NCBI GenBank assembly: GCA_902783235.1
Contig: CACZQG010000084.1
Span: 1 to 7,020, forward strand
Source of the DNA: an uncultured Ruminococcus sp.
GTDB lineage: Bacteria > Bacillota > Clostridia > Oscillospirales > Ruminococcaceae
Direction of reading: 5' to 3'
DNA length: 7,020 nt
Shown: piece by piece, positions 1-6,627 of the stretch
How positions within the stretch are numbered: the stretch's first letter is position 1
How the letters are laid out: the number at the start of each line of letters is the position of its first letter
Translations under genes and position numbers: made by a program
The notes under the pieces: model-generated
What the model saw: the letters and a program-made list of their open reading frames with translations, nothing else
What the model was told of the DNA's origin: nothing
Database searches by the model: none

Positions 1-12
1 AAATTGAAGAAA

Positions 13-247
13 CGCTTTTCGAGAAAAGCTTAGCAAAAGCTTTTAGTTTCGCTCATACTTCCATTGTAATTGCAGCTTTAAGCTCGAAGAGCTGCTATAA
101 AGCATAAACAAAATTTCGTTTCGCTCATACTCTTATGCGCAAGGCGACTATAAGCACGAAGAGCTGCTATAAAGCGTAAACAAAATTTCGTTTCGCTTAT
201 TCTCTTATGCGCAAGGCGACTATAAGCACGAAGAGCAGCTATAAAAA
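13..247. repeat. 72-bp tandem repeat, two full copies plus degenerate ends
   Basis: Two adjacent units at 85-156 and 157-228 are almost identical and exactly 72 bp apart. A third unit starts at 229 (CGAAGAGCAGCTATAAA) and breaks off near 247. To the left, GTTTCGCTCATACT at 46-59 recurs at 118-131, again 72 bp away, so 13-84 is a degenerate older copy. Each unit contains AAATTTCGTTTCGCT, a TTATGCGCAAGGCG stretch and a GCACGAAGAGC stretch. The degenerate copy also holds a short hairpin (arms 14-20 and 23-29) and the palindrome AAAAGCTTTT (35-44). The units abut without spacers, so this is not a CRISPR array. The minus strand is open for 24 codons per unit but has no start codon, so I read it as non-coding. 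Its function is unknown. Confidence 0.85.
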
Positions 248-255
248 GGCATTAC

Positions 256-326
256 CGCTTTGCTTTTAGATATTGTCGGCTCTGCCGACTCCATAATTAC
301 GCATTACGCATTACGAATTACGAATT
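256..326. repeat. Dispersed repeat copy A: 34-bp core plus ATTACGM heptamer array
   Basis: The core at 256-289 starts CGCTTTGCTTTT and ends in the perfect hairpin GTCGGC-TCT-GCCGAC (275-289). The array at 296-326 is a period-7 repeat: ATTACGC, ATTACGC, ATTACGA, ATTACGA, ATT. Core and array recur in the same orientation at 3160-3232, where the core differs at only two bases. The hairpin lacks a downstream T-run on either strand, so it is not a standard terminator, although it lies just past the end of the transporter operon. It resembles the short heptanucleotide repeats known from cyanobacteria and other bacteria; its role here is unknown. Confidence 0.85.
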
Positions 327-371
327 GGATAAAAGCGCCTTACTCTCAATCCCTTTTATTGGATTTAAAGA

Positions 372-1142
372 TTAAATGTAATATTCGATGTATTCTTCCG
401 TTTTCATATTGAAAAGCTCAAATATCTTGTCACGGACATATAGAAAATCTCTGCCTGTTCTGTCACGATGCTTTCCCAGGGGTACCTTCACCACACTTTT
501 TATCCTTCCGGGGTCAGCCATCATAACAACGATCCTGTCCGCCAAAAATACTGCCTCCTCAATATCATGAGTAACAAAAATAATTGTCTTTTTTTCCTCC
601 CGGGATATTCCCAGTATATCCTCCTGCAGCTTCATTCGTGTGATAGCGTCAAGGGCTCCGAAGGGTTCGTCCATAAATATGATATCCGGATCTACTGCCA
701 GTCCCCTTGCAATTGCTACTCTTTGCTGCTGACCGCCTGAAAGCTGACGGGGGTATCTTTTTTCATAGCCCTCCAGTCCCACAAGCTTCAGATATTTTTT
801 AGCTGTTTCCGCTCTCTGTTCACCGGGTATTTTTTTTGATTCAAGCCCCAGCTCAACATTTTTTATAACATTTCTCCAGGGAAGAAGACCGTAATTCTGG
901 AAAATAGTTATATTGTTTATGGAAGGGGCAGATACCTGCCTGCTATCTATCTCAACAGTTCCGCTGTTGAGCTTTTCAAATCCTGCCATAGCATTGAGAA
1001 GTGTACTTTTACCGCAGCCTGAGGGTCCCAGAAGACAAATAAACTCCCCTTTTTCAATATCAAGGGAAACATTGTCCAGAGCAGTAAATTCTCTTCCATC
1101 CTGTTTGAAATGCTTGCAGGCATTTTTTACTTGTATGTACAT
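372..1142 (-). CDS. ABC importer ATP-binding protein, NitT/TauT/SsuB family
   Basis: Cytoplasmic ATPase subunit (256 aa) that drives import through the permease encoded just upstream. All ABC motifs are visible: Walker A GPSGCGKST at residues 39-47, Q-loop Gln82 in FQNYGLLPW, signature LSGGQ at 134-138, Walker B IIFMDEP at 154-160 with catalytic Glu159, D-loop ALD at 163-165 and switch His192 in THDIEEA. The length and the short NYGLLPW motif after the Q-loop fit the SsuB/TauB/NrtD-like class (COG1116), which pairs with COG0600 permeases. The start ATG overlaps the permease stop by one base (TGATG), with a strong GGAGG site at 1152-1156, nine bases upstream, so translation is probably coupled. 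It is the last gene of the operon. A weak AT-rich inverted repeat (329-335 with 353-359) follows the stop, without a U-tract. The enzyme class is near certain; the transported substrate is not known. Confidence 0.96.
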   Translation of the reverse strand: MYIQVKNACKHFKQDGREFTALDNVSLDIEKGEFICLLGPSGCGKSTLLNAMAGFEKLNSGTVEIDSRQVSAPSINNITIFQNYGLLPWRNVIKNVELGLESKKIPGEQRAETAKKYLKLVGLEGYEKRYPRQLSGGQQQRVAIARGLAVDPDIIFMDEPFGALDAITRMKLQEDILGISREEKKTIIFVTHDIEEAVFLADRIVVMMADPGRIKSVVKVPLGKHRDRTGRDFLYVRDKIFELFNMKTEEYIEYYI

Positions 1143-1903
1143 CAGTCAGCACCTCCCCATGAGCGCAGTATAAGCTTTTCCGCAAGCTTTAGTATGCTGT
1201 CCAGCAATATGCCTATAACGCCGATGACCACGATGGTAGCAAGAAGAATATCCGCACGGATATTGTTTCTTGCATCTATTATCTGATATCCAAGACCTGA
1301 CTGAGCGCCTACCATTTCACCTGCTACCAGGAATATCCATGCTGTTCCCAAAGCCAGATGCACACCGTTGGCGATCTGGGGAAAGGCAGCCGGAAGGATC
1401 ACCTTCCAGGTAAGAGCCGGCTGTCTGATACCAAAATTTTTTGAAACCTTCAGGTAGATAGGGTCTATATTTCCCACTGCGGAAACTGTTGACAGCAGTA
1501 CCGGGAAAAAAGCGGCTATAAAGATGATGACCACTGCCGGTATATCCCCTATCCCGAACAGCAGAACGATAAAGGGCATCCATGCTGTAGGAGATATAGG
1601 TCTCAGAAGCTGCAGGGCAGGATTTACATACTTGAACACTCCGGGAAGTCTTCCCAGCATAAGCCCCAGCAAAACTGCGATGAGTACCGAGGATAGGTAG
1701 CCTATACCAAAGCGGTACATACTGGTTCCCACATTTTCAAGAAGTGTGCCGTTTTTCACCATTTCTATCAATGCTTCAAACGCCATAAGTGGTGAGGGAA
1801 ACAATGCTTCGCTGTAATCACTTATCATAAACAGCAGCTGCCATATTATTACCAGTATTGCAAGAGATATTATAACATTTTTAAGCGAAAGTAGCTTTTT
1901 CAT
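1142..1903 (-). CDS. ABC importer permease, NitT/TauT/SsuC family
   Basis: Integral membrane subunit (253 aa) forming the transport path. Hydrophobic segments are visible at about residues 7-27, 66-86, 108-118, 121-140, 182-200 and 219-238, matching the six-helix layout of the SsuC/TauC permease family (COG0600). The cytoplasmic EAA-type coupling loop lies at about 151-180 (SKNFGIRQPALTWKVILPAA), followed by the family's LALGTAWIFLVAGEM helix. The N-terminal PSP motif at 36-38 (LFPSPLMAFEAL) is also typical of the family. The gene starts 15 bp after the lipoprotein gene's stop. The ribosome site is weak (AGGG about 10 bases upstream of ATG, at 1914-1917), so expression probably relies on translation of the preceding gene. 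Its stop overlaps the ATPase start. Family assignment is firm; the substrate is unassigned. Confidence 0.95.
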   Translation of the reverse strand: MKKLLSLKNVIISLAILVIIWQLLFMISDYSEALFPSPLMAFEALIEMVKNGTLLENVGTSMYRFGIGYLSSVLIAVLLGLMLGRLPGVFKYVNPALQLLRPISPTAWMPFIVLLFGIGDIPAVVIIFIAAFFPVLLSTVSAVGNIDPIYLKVSKNFGIRQPALTWKVILPAAFPQIANGVHLALGTAWIFLVAGEMVGAQSGLGYQIIDARNNIRADILLATIVVIGVIGILLDSILKLAEKLILRSWGGAD

Positions 1904-1918
1904 TCAAGTCACACCCTA

Positions 1919-2839
1919 TCAATAATCATTTTTTACAAAGTCGCTGTATGCAGGCGGTTCATCGGAAAGACCGTACTTTTTCACCTTTTCCGCAAGTGTA
2001 TTGTAGGTATCCTCTGTTATTTCCAGATCGTTATATGAGATCCACCTGAGAGAAATATCCAGAACATCATCAGTCTGGCTGAGGTATTTCTTAGCCACCT
2101 TCATTGCTTCATCCTTGTCAAGGCTGTTTCCTGCCTTTTTATAGCTTTCCACAAAGCTTTTTGCATCAGCGGCACGGTCATTTATAAATTTATCAGTGAG
2201 CACCAGTCCGCAGCATATTGAATCCTGCCAAAGCTCCTCGGAATTCATCAGCACCTTACCGGCTCCCAGTGATACTCCCATAGCACCAAAGGGCTCGGCA
2301 ACGCAGTAGCCGTCTATCTGACCGCTGGCAAGGGCAGAGGGCATTTCAGTGGGGGCAAGCTCGGTAACATTCACATCATCTATGGTAAGACCCGCAGTTG
2401 CAAGAGCATCATTTAAAAGTATGTGATGTGATGACTGGCGATGAGGGATAGCAAATGTTCTGCCTTTCAGGTCGGCGGCGGATGAGATGTTATTATTTAC
2501 AACTATAACATTTCCGTCATGATGACCCAGGGCAACAGCCTTGATACCGATACCCTCCTGCTTTGATTTCATAGCAAGCTCAATAAGCACCGATGCGCCG
2601 TCCACCTGATTTGTATTAAGTGCATCCATAAGCTCAGTCCAGGAACCGAATTTTACCAGCTCCACCTTGACACCCTGCTCCTGCTCCAGCTGCTCCGCTT
2701 CTTCAAGAAGGGCAAGGGAATGGGTTATGGGCAGGTAGGCGATCTTCACCTTATCCTTTGTACCGTCTGAGCCGCCGCAGGCGGTAAGTACTGCCGCAGA
2801 TATGACGGCTGTAATAAAAGCCGTTATTTTCTTGAACAT
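1919..2839 (-). CDS. NitT/TauT-type substrate-binding lipoprotein
   Basis: Extracellular solute-binding lipoprotein (306 aa) of the COG0715/NMT1-like fold that feeds the permease and ATPase downstream. Residues 2-20 form a lipoprotein signal (FKK, hydrophobic core, LTA), and Cys21 is the predicted lipidated residue, followed by a GGSDGT linker. The mature part has the family order: AYLPITHS (34-41), WTELMDALNTNQVDGA (67-82), DLKGRTFAIP (123-132), and DGYCVAEPF (176-184). The last resembles the GYCVxEPW motif of NrtA/CmpA nitrate or bicarbonate binders. Odd features are a His cluster at 133-139 (HRQSSHH) and a Cys pair at 209-210. An in-frame ATG at 2860 would add seven residues, but only a misplaced AGGA lies one base before it. 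The start at 2839 has AAGGAG (2846-2851) six bases away and puts the signal peptide at the N terminus. Possible substrates include a sulfonate, nitrate-like anion, bicarbonate or pyrimidine; none can be chosen from sequence. Confidence 0.93.
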   Translation of the reverse strand: MFKKITAFITAVISAAVLTACGGSDGTKDKVKIAYLPITHSLALLEEAEQLEQEQGVKVELVKFGSWTELMDALNTNQVDGASVLIELAMKSKQEGIGIKAVALGHHDGNVIVVNNNISSAADLKGRTFAIPHRQSSHHILLNDALATAGLTIDDVNVTELAPTEMPSALASGQIDGYCVAEPFGAMGVSLGAGKVLMNSEELWQDSICCGLVLTDKFINDRAADAKSFVESYKKAGNSLDKDEAMKVAKKYLSQTDDVLDISLRWISYNDLEITEDTYNTLAEKVKKYGLSDEPPAYSDFVKNDY

Positions 2840-2893
2840 GATATACTCCTTTTCATACATTTCCTATTTGTCTGATATGTTTTGTGTGATTTA

Positions 2894-2922
2894 ATTATAC
2901 AGTAAAACAGTAGGTTTGTCAA
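2894..2922 (-). promoter_or_regulatory. Consensus sigma-A promoter of the ABC importer operon
   Basis: On the minus strand a perfect -35 box TTGACA (2917-2922) is separated by 17 bases from a perfect -10 box TATAAT (2894-2899). Transcription should start near 2887, giving a leader of about 48 nt before the ATG at 2839. The leader is too short for a known riboswitch, and I see no stable hairpin in it. Such a perfect promoter suggests strong basal expression unless repressed. The leader carries ATAGGAA, which might be part of an operator, but no clear dyad supports this. Confidence 0.88.
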
Positions 2923-2969
2923 TAGGGAAAGAGATATTTAATTTTTTTAATTTATAAATTATAATTAAA

Positions 2970-3092
2970 GCATAGCGAACTGGAAATTGCTTTCATTGGA
3001 ATGAAAATAACATTAAACACTCATAATTAAAAATAATTTTAAATTATGATTTTAATATTATTTCAACGATAGCATTTACCGGTTCGCTATGC
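2970..3092. repeat. AT-rich inverted-repeat element, MITE-like
   Basis: A perfect 11-bp terminal inverted repeat, GCATAGCGAAC at 2970-2980 and GTTCGCTATGC at 3082-3092, extends to 14 bp with one mismatch. It encloses very AT-rich DNA with nested dyads: TTTCATT-GG-AATGAAA (2991-3006) and TCATAATT with AATTATGA (3021-3028 and 3042-3049). There is no ORF inside. The flanks are also AT-rich: a 14-bp palindrome TAATTTATAAATTA at 2948-2961 on the left and AATTATA heptamers on the right. The layout resembles a small non-autonomous element or a long cruciform. No clean target-site duplication is visible, so a mobile origin is inference only. Confidence 0.55.
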
Positions 3093-3102
3093 ATTTAAAT
3101 AC

Positions 3103-3117
3103 ATCGCCGCAGGCGAT
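3103..3117. repeat. Short GC-rich hairpin in AT-rich DNA
   Basis: ATCGCC-GCA-GGCGAT is a perfect 6-bp stem with a 3-base loop. It parallels the GTCGGC-TCT-GCCGAC hairpin of the dispersed repeat (275-289 and 3179-3193) in size and GC content, and like it sits next to a heptamer array. Neither side has a T-run, so it is not a standard intrinsic terminator. Confidence 0.6.
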
Positions 3118-3122
3118 ACAAT

Positions 3123-3148
3123 AATTACAAATTATAAATTATAAATTA
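3123..3148. repeat. AT-only heptamer array (AATTAYA)
   Basis: The period-7 units are AATTACA (3123-3129), AATTATA (3130-3136), AATTATA (3137-3143) and AATTA (3144-3148). The period equals that of the nearby ATTACGM array. Each unit is the same frame of the heptamer with CG replaced by CA or TA, as expected if CG was lost by mutation or if this is a sister family. Confidence 0.7.
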
Positions 3149-3159
3149 ATAGGGGGGTT

Positions 3160-3254
3160 CGCTTTGCTTTTTAATATTGTCGGCTCTGCCGACACAATTG
3201 ATTACGCATTACGAATTACGCATTACGAATTAGAAATAGTCGCATTACGCATTA
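3160..3254. repeat. Dispersed repeat copy B: 34-bp core plus ATTACGM heptamer array
   Basis: The core at 3160-3193 matches 256-289 at 32 of 34 positions, including the perfect hairpin at 3179-3193. The heptamer array at 3201-3232 reads ATTACGC, ATTACGA, ATTACGC, ATTACGA, ATTA. After a short interruption, ATTACGCATTA returns at 3244-3254. The orientation is the same as copy A, 2904 bp away, so the pair forms direct repeats around the importer operon. The array ends about 37 bp before the stop codon of the 1088-aa gene, whose transcript probably runs into it. Confidence 0.85.
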
Positions 3255-3291
3255 AACTAAAAGGGTATGAGCGAAAATAAAGTACTCCGAA

Positions 3292-6200
3292 TCACTTAAT
3301 TATACTCTTATTGCCGTTAGAGACCTCGGTCTTCTTCTTATCCATATTTATAGTGTTAGTGGATTTTATGCTGCTTCTGTTACTGCCCGGCTGCCTGTTC
3401 TCCATTTTTTTGTTTACATAGCTTGAATACACCAGATCATCCTTTTTGGTTGTCAGCTTTATAATTATATCTCTGGCTTTTTGCCAGGGGTCACCGCCCT
3501 GCATCATATTTTTGAATTCATGAGAATTCTTGATCTTTGCCTTCTGATTTTCAAAGCTTATTCCTTTGAGCTGTTCACCGGTCATATCCGATTTGATACA
3601 GGTTTGCAGCTCCTTTGCGGCAAGCAGTCCTGCTGTAAGATCTGCGACCTCATCAAGAGTCTTCTGCATATCCTTATCACTCGGCTTTCTCTTGAACTTG
3701 TCGCATTCGCACATACTCTTAACAGTAAATATATGGGTATTGAGTGCACTCTTAAATTTTCCTGTGTCACCGTTTTTAGCAGCTGTATTGATATCCTTGG
3801 CACTGTCATCCACAGCCTTCTTGCAGTCCTCATACTCCTCGTCAACCTGATCTTCTTTTTTGCCGGATGAAGTATCTATTATGAAATTGCCGGTATTAAT
3901 GATTTTATCCTTTTCATCTTCAGCCTCCGTTGTCACAGATTCTCTGTTGCTCTTCACGTTGATGATGTCCAGACCCTCATCGGCATCACCTATAAGATCA
4001 TTCGCAGGCTGATTTTCTGCATTCAGAGCATCAAGGTCTAAATTCCTGATAGCCTGCCGGCTGCCTATGCCGTATAAGTTCCTGGCATCAACGTTCTTGT
4101 CCAGAAGCTCGTTTATGTCCACAGTATTGCGGTAAGTGCCCTCATAATCCAGACCTATACGTCCTTTTTCCCTGCCCTGTGCATCCATTGCGTTAAGACC
4201 GTTTGAAGGTACACCCTGATCTATTTCGGCTATAACATCATTGCACATTTTCTTCGCTTCACCCATTTTCATTCCCTTGGGCATGAAGCTTAAATGCATA
4301 TACATAGATTTAATATCACTTTCTATATAAACAAGATCATCATAGATCGCCCTTGCATCCTGGGCACGCTTTTTACCCTCAGCCTTGTTGCCTCGTCCTA
4401 ATAATCTGCTCATACCCGAATGGGAATCGGCATATTCCTTGGTGGCTATTTTGGCATTCTCGAATGCCATCATCATTTCCTCCGGAGTGAATTCCTCATA
4501 ATGCTCGGGGTCACGAACCTTTTCAAGCAATTCTAACGCCGAGATCATTTTTCGGTATGAAGGGGATCTTTTATCATCCCTGGCACGGGTAACGTTTTTC
4601 GTTCTATCCTTGTTATCCTCCAAGAAATCCGATATTGCATCATTCTTGGCATTGAAGTCACCGTAAAAATCTTCAATGGCTTTAAGTCTGGTTTTCATAG
4701 CCTTTTTTTCATATTCTCTTTTGCCCGTTCCCACATCAAGTGCCTGATAAAGCATATAGCTTGATCTGTTCTCTGTCTGATTGAATTTGCCTACGGCATT
4801 TATACCCAGTTCAAATTTGCTGTTATATCCAATAATATAAGCTTTAGCAATATCATCAGTTCCTCGTTCCGTTATTTTATCATTGCCATGTCCGTATTTA
4901 AACCTATTAGCAAGCTTGGGAGCATTATTTTTCAATTCCCGGGACGATTTTACAAGTTCCGCATAGGCTTCTGACATTTCATTATAAGTCATGTTAAGAT
5001 AACTGTTATCCTCATCATTCGTATACAGAAAGCTTGTATGTTTTAACGAAACATAGAACTTACCCATATACTTATTATCCGAGTAAAAAGTATCTTCATC
5101 GTGTTTTTTAATTCTTTTTCTGACTCTATTTGCAAGATCGGATCTTTCTATTCCTGCATTTTCAAGAACGTTCTGTGCGCCCACATTGGTCTTAATGTTA
5201 AACAGATATTTTGTATACTGCTTTTTTTCATTCTCATCACCGTGGAGGTGATTAACATTATAGGCGTATTTATCAAAGCGGTCACCAGCAACTCCGTATA
5301 TATCCCTGTCATCCTTTTTTCTCTTGTAAAGATTGTGGAAGATACTCAGCGTGTATATCTTATTTCTTCTATGATATATCTCATGATACTCATGTTGTGT
5401 ATCATCAAAATCAGCATGTCTATCTAAATCTTCTTTATACTTCTCTACTGTATCCGGTGCTTCCTTCCCTTTTTCGATTATTTTCTTTTCGCTTTTTCCG
5501 TACTTAGCCAAACGAACTTTATCATAGTCTTGTATCTCTTTGTCACTATTTTCATCGTTATAATCAGACAATTCACGTTGTTCACGCACACTATTATCCA
5601 ATTCTAACAATGTATTATGAACCATGCTGTTCATATGCAAGAACTTTTCATGAAAATCACGGCGGTCTGTAAACTTAATGTTCAGCGGGTTGTACTCATC
5701 AAGATACTTTTTAGAGTAGTCGCCAAGATTAGCAAGACCATTATAATTACTATTCATTGTATCGTAATCGGGACTATAAAAAATTGATTCATGAATGCGC
5801 CTGTGCATTTCAAACTCATCTATCTTTGAAGGATCCCAGCCTCTTTCCAGTGCATCATTCTGCCAGTCCAGAGTACGTCTGGCAACAGACATCTTACCAT
5901 AGTTTTCATCGCTGAATGTATTTTCATAGTTGTTGTACATCTCCTGATTTTTATAAGCATTATCCTGAACAGTTCTAATGGATGCTTTCAGCTCGCTATT
6001 GGCATTTGTAATATCATCGGAGAGTGTCTTGACTTCCTCATCCTTGATAAGATAGCAGTTTGTCCGGCATTCAAGATCGACCCTTTTTGCAAGGGAGTTC
6101 CACAGCTTGTCATAGCCCAGTGTACACAGTGAGGTGTTAAGCTCTGCAAGGGTCTTTGGAACTTTATTCGCATTGAGAGTAGCTATGCCGCTTGCTCCGT

Positions 6201-6558
6201 AATCCTCAGTAAGATGCTCATTGCCTACGATATTGAAGGAATCCAGTTCCCTGTCGGCGGTAAGCTGTGCATATTTCGCAAGGCTCTTTCCGTATTCAAG
6301 ATAAGCCTTGATGCCATCCCTTCCTGCCAATACCGCATCATTGTCAGCGATGCTTTGATTGAAAGCCTCCAGCTTTTCCATTACTGTATTGGTGGTGTTC
6401 AGATCCTCACAATCCGTGTGCGCCAGAAGAGCTGTTTTCAGTTCCTGAGCGGCATTGCTCACCCCGGGTATACTTCCGTCAATAAGGGTCTTTGTGACAT
6501 CGCTGTCTATCCACTTTAAAAGGTAATCGTACTTTACTTTCGGATCAAATTTCGGCAT
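3292..6558 (-). CDS. Very large uncharacterised soluble protein (1088 aa)
   Basis: I do not recognise this protein or any domain in it. The start at 6558 (MPKFDPKVKYDYLLKW) is chosen because AGGAGG lies seven bases upstream and a consensus promoter lies at 6599-6627. A longer reading from 6636 would begin upstream of that promoter. There is no signal peptide, membrane segment, sorting motif or nucleotide-binding loop, so it is probably cytoplasmic. It is highly charged (Asp, Glu, Lys, Asn, Tyr) and looks mostly helical. A His/Tyr-rich basic-acidic stretch spans about 380-440. A helical block at about 665-755 contains EEFTPEEMMMAFENAKIATK. A flexible acidic linker follows at about 845-905, then a helical C-terminal domain at about 905-1048 and a disordered Ser/Asn/Lys tail (1049-1088). 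It is monocistronic: 452 bp of promoter and repeats separate it from the importer genes. It could be a structural, scaffold or interaction protein, but no function is supported. Confidence 0.9.
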   Translation of the reverse strand: MPKFDPKVKYDYLLKWIDSDVTKTLIDGSIPGVSNAAQELKTALLAHTDCEDLNTTNTVMEKLEAFNQSIADNDAVLAGRDGIKAYLEYGKSLAKYAQLTADRELDSFNIVGNEHLTEDYGASGIATLNANKVPKTLAELNTSLCTLGYDKLWNSLAKRVDLECRTNCYLIKDEEVKTLSDDITNANSELKASIRTVQDNAYKNQEMYNNYENTFSDENYGKMSVARRTLDWQNDALERGWDPSKIDEFEMHRRIHESIFYSPDYDTMNSNYNGLANLGDYSKKYLDEYNPLNIKFTDRRDFHEKFLHMNSMVHNTLLELDNSVREQRELSDYNDENSDKEIQDYDKVRLAKYGKSEKKIIEKGKEAPDTVEKYKEDLDRHADFDDTQHEYHEIYHRRNKIYTLSIFHNLYKRKKDDRDIYGVAGDRFDKYAYNVNHLHGDENEKKQYTKYLFNIKTNVGAQNVLENAGIERSDLANRVRKRIKKHDEDTFYSDNKYMGKFYVSLKHTSFLYTNDEDNSYLNMTYNEMSEAYAELVKSSRELKNNAPKLANRFKYGHGNDKITERGTDDIAKAYIIGYNSKFELGINAVGKFNQTENRSSYMLYQALDVGTGKREYEKKAMKTRLKAIEDFYGDFNAKNDAISDFLEDNKDRTKNVTRARDDKRSPSYRKMISALELLEKVRDPEHYEEFTPEEMMMAFENAKIATKEYADSHSGMSRLLGRGNKAEGKKRAQDARAIYDDLVYIESDIKSMYMHLSFMPKGMKMGEAKKMCNDVIAEIDQGVPSNGLNAMDAQGREKGRIGLDYEGTYRNTVDINELLDKNVDARNLYGIGSRQAIRNLDLDALNAENQPANDLIGDADEGLDIINVKSNRESVTTEAEDEKDKIINTGNFIIDTSSGKKEDQVDEEYEDCKKAVDDSAKDINTAAKNGDTGKFKSALNTHIFTVKSMCECDKFKRKPSDKDMQKTLDEVADLTAGLLAAKELQTCIKSDMTGEQLKGISFENQKAKIKNSHEFKNMMQGGDPWQKARDIIIKLTTKKDDLVYSSYVNKKMENRQPGSNRSSIKSTNTINMDKKKTEVSNGNKSIIK

Positions 6559-6565
6559 AATAATT

Positions 6566-6571
6566 CCTCCT
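6566..6571 (-). promoter_or_regulatory. Strong ribosome binding site fixing the 1088-aa start
   Basis: On the minus strand AGGAGG ends seven bases before the ATG at 6558, a near-ideal Shine-Dalgarno site. No comparable site precedes the upstream in-frame ATG codons at 6636 and 6630, so the 1088-residue form is preferred. Confidence 0.88.
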
Positions 6572-6598
6572 GTTATTTGTATTGAATTTACATATCCC

Positions 6599-6627
6599 AT
6601 TATACCACACAATGGAAACAGTGTCAA
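6599..6627 (-). promoter_or_regulatory. Consensus sigma-A promoter of the 1088-aa gene
   Basis: On the minus strand a perfect TTGACA (6622-6627) and a perfect TATAAT (6599-6604) are separated by 17 bases. The start of transcription should be near 6592, giving a leader of about 34 nt. Both hexamers and the spacer length are ideal, so high transcription is expected if no repressor acts. Two palindromes lie upstream, AAACGTTT (6646-6653) and GACATATGTC (6683-6692), and could be operators, but neither matches a site I can name. Confidence 0.9.

Noticed and set aside
13..247. CRISPR array or coding tandem repeat
   Set aside because: The 72-bp units touch each other with no spacers. The minus strand is open for 24 codons per unit, but it has no start codon before the repeats and no ribosome site, so it is more likely chance.
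329..359. Intrinsic terminator after the ATPase gene
   Set aside because: The ATAAAAG/CTTTTAT stem is AT-only with a 17-base loop and no U-tract after it.
2840..2860. Upstream ATG for the substrate-binding protein at 2860
   Set aside because: The only AGGA lies one base before this ATG. The ATG at 2839 has AAGGAG at six bases and gives a normal lipoprotein signal.
3900..4020. Dockerin-like calcium motif in the 1088-aa protein (GDADEGLDIINV)
   Set aside because: It resembles half of a dockerin loop, tempting in Ruminococcus, but there is no second copy, the spacing is wrong and the protein has no signal peptide.
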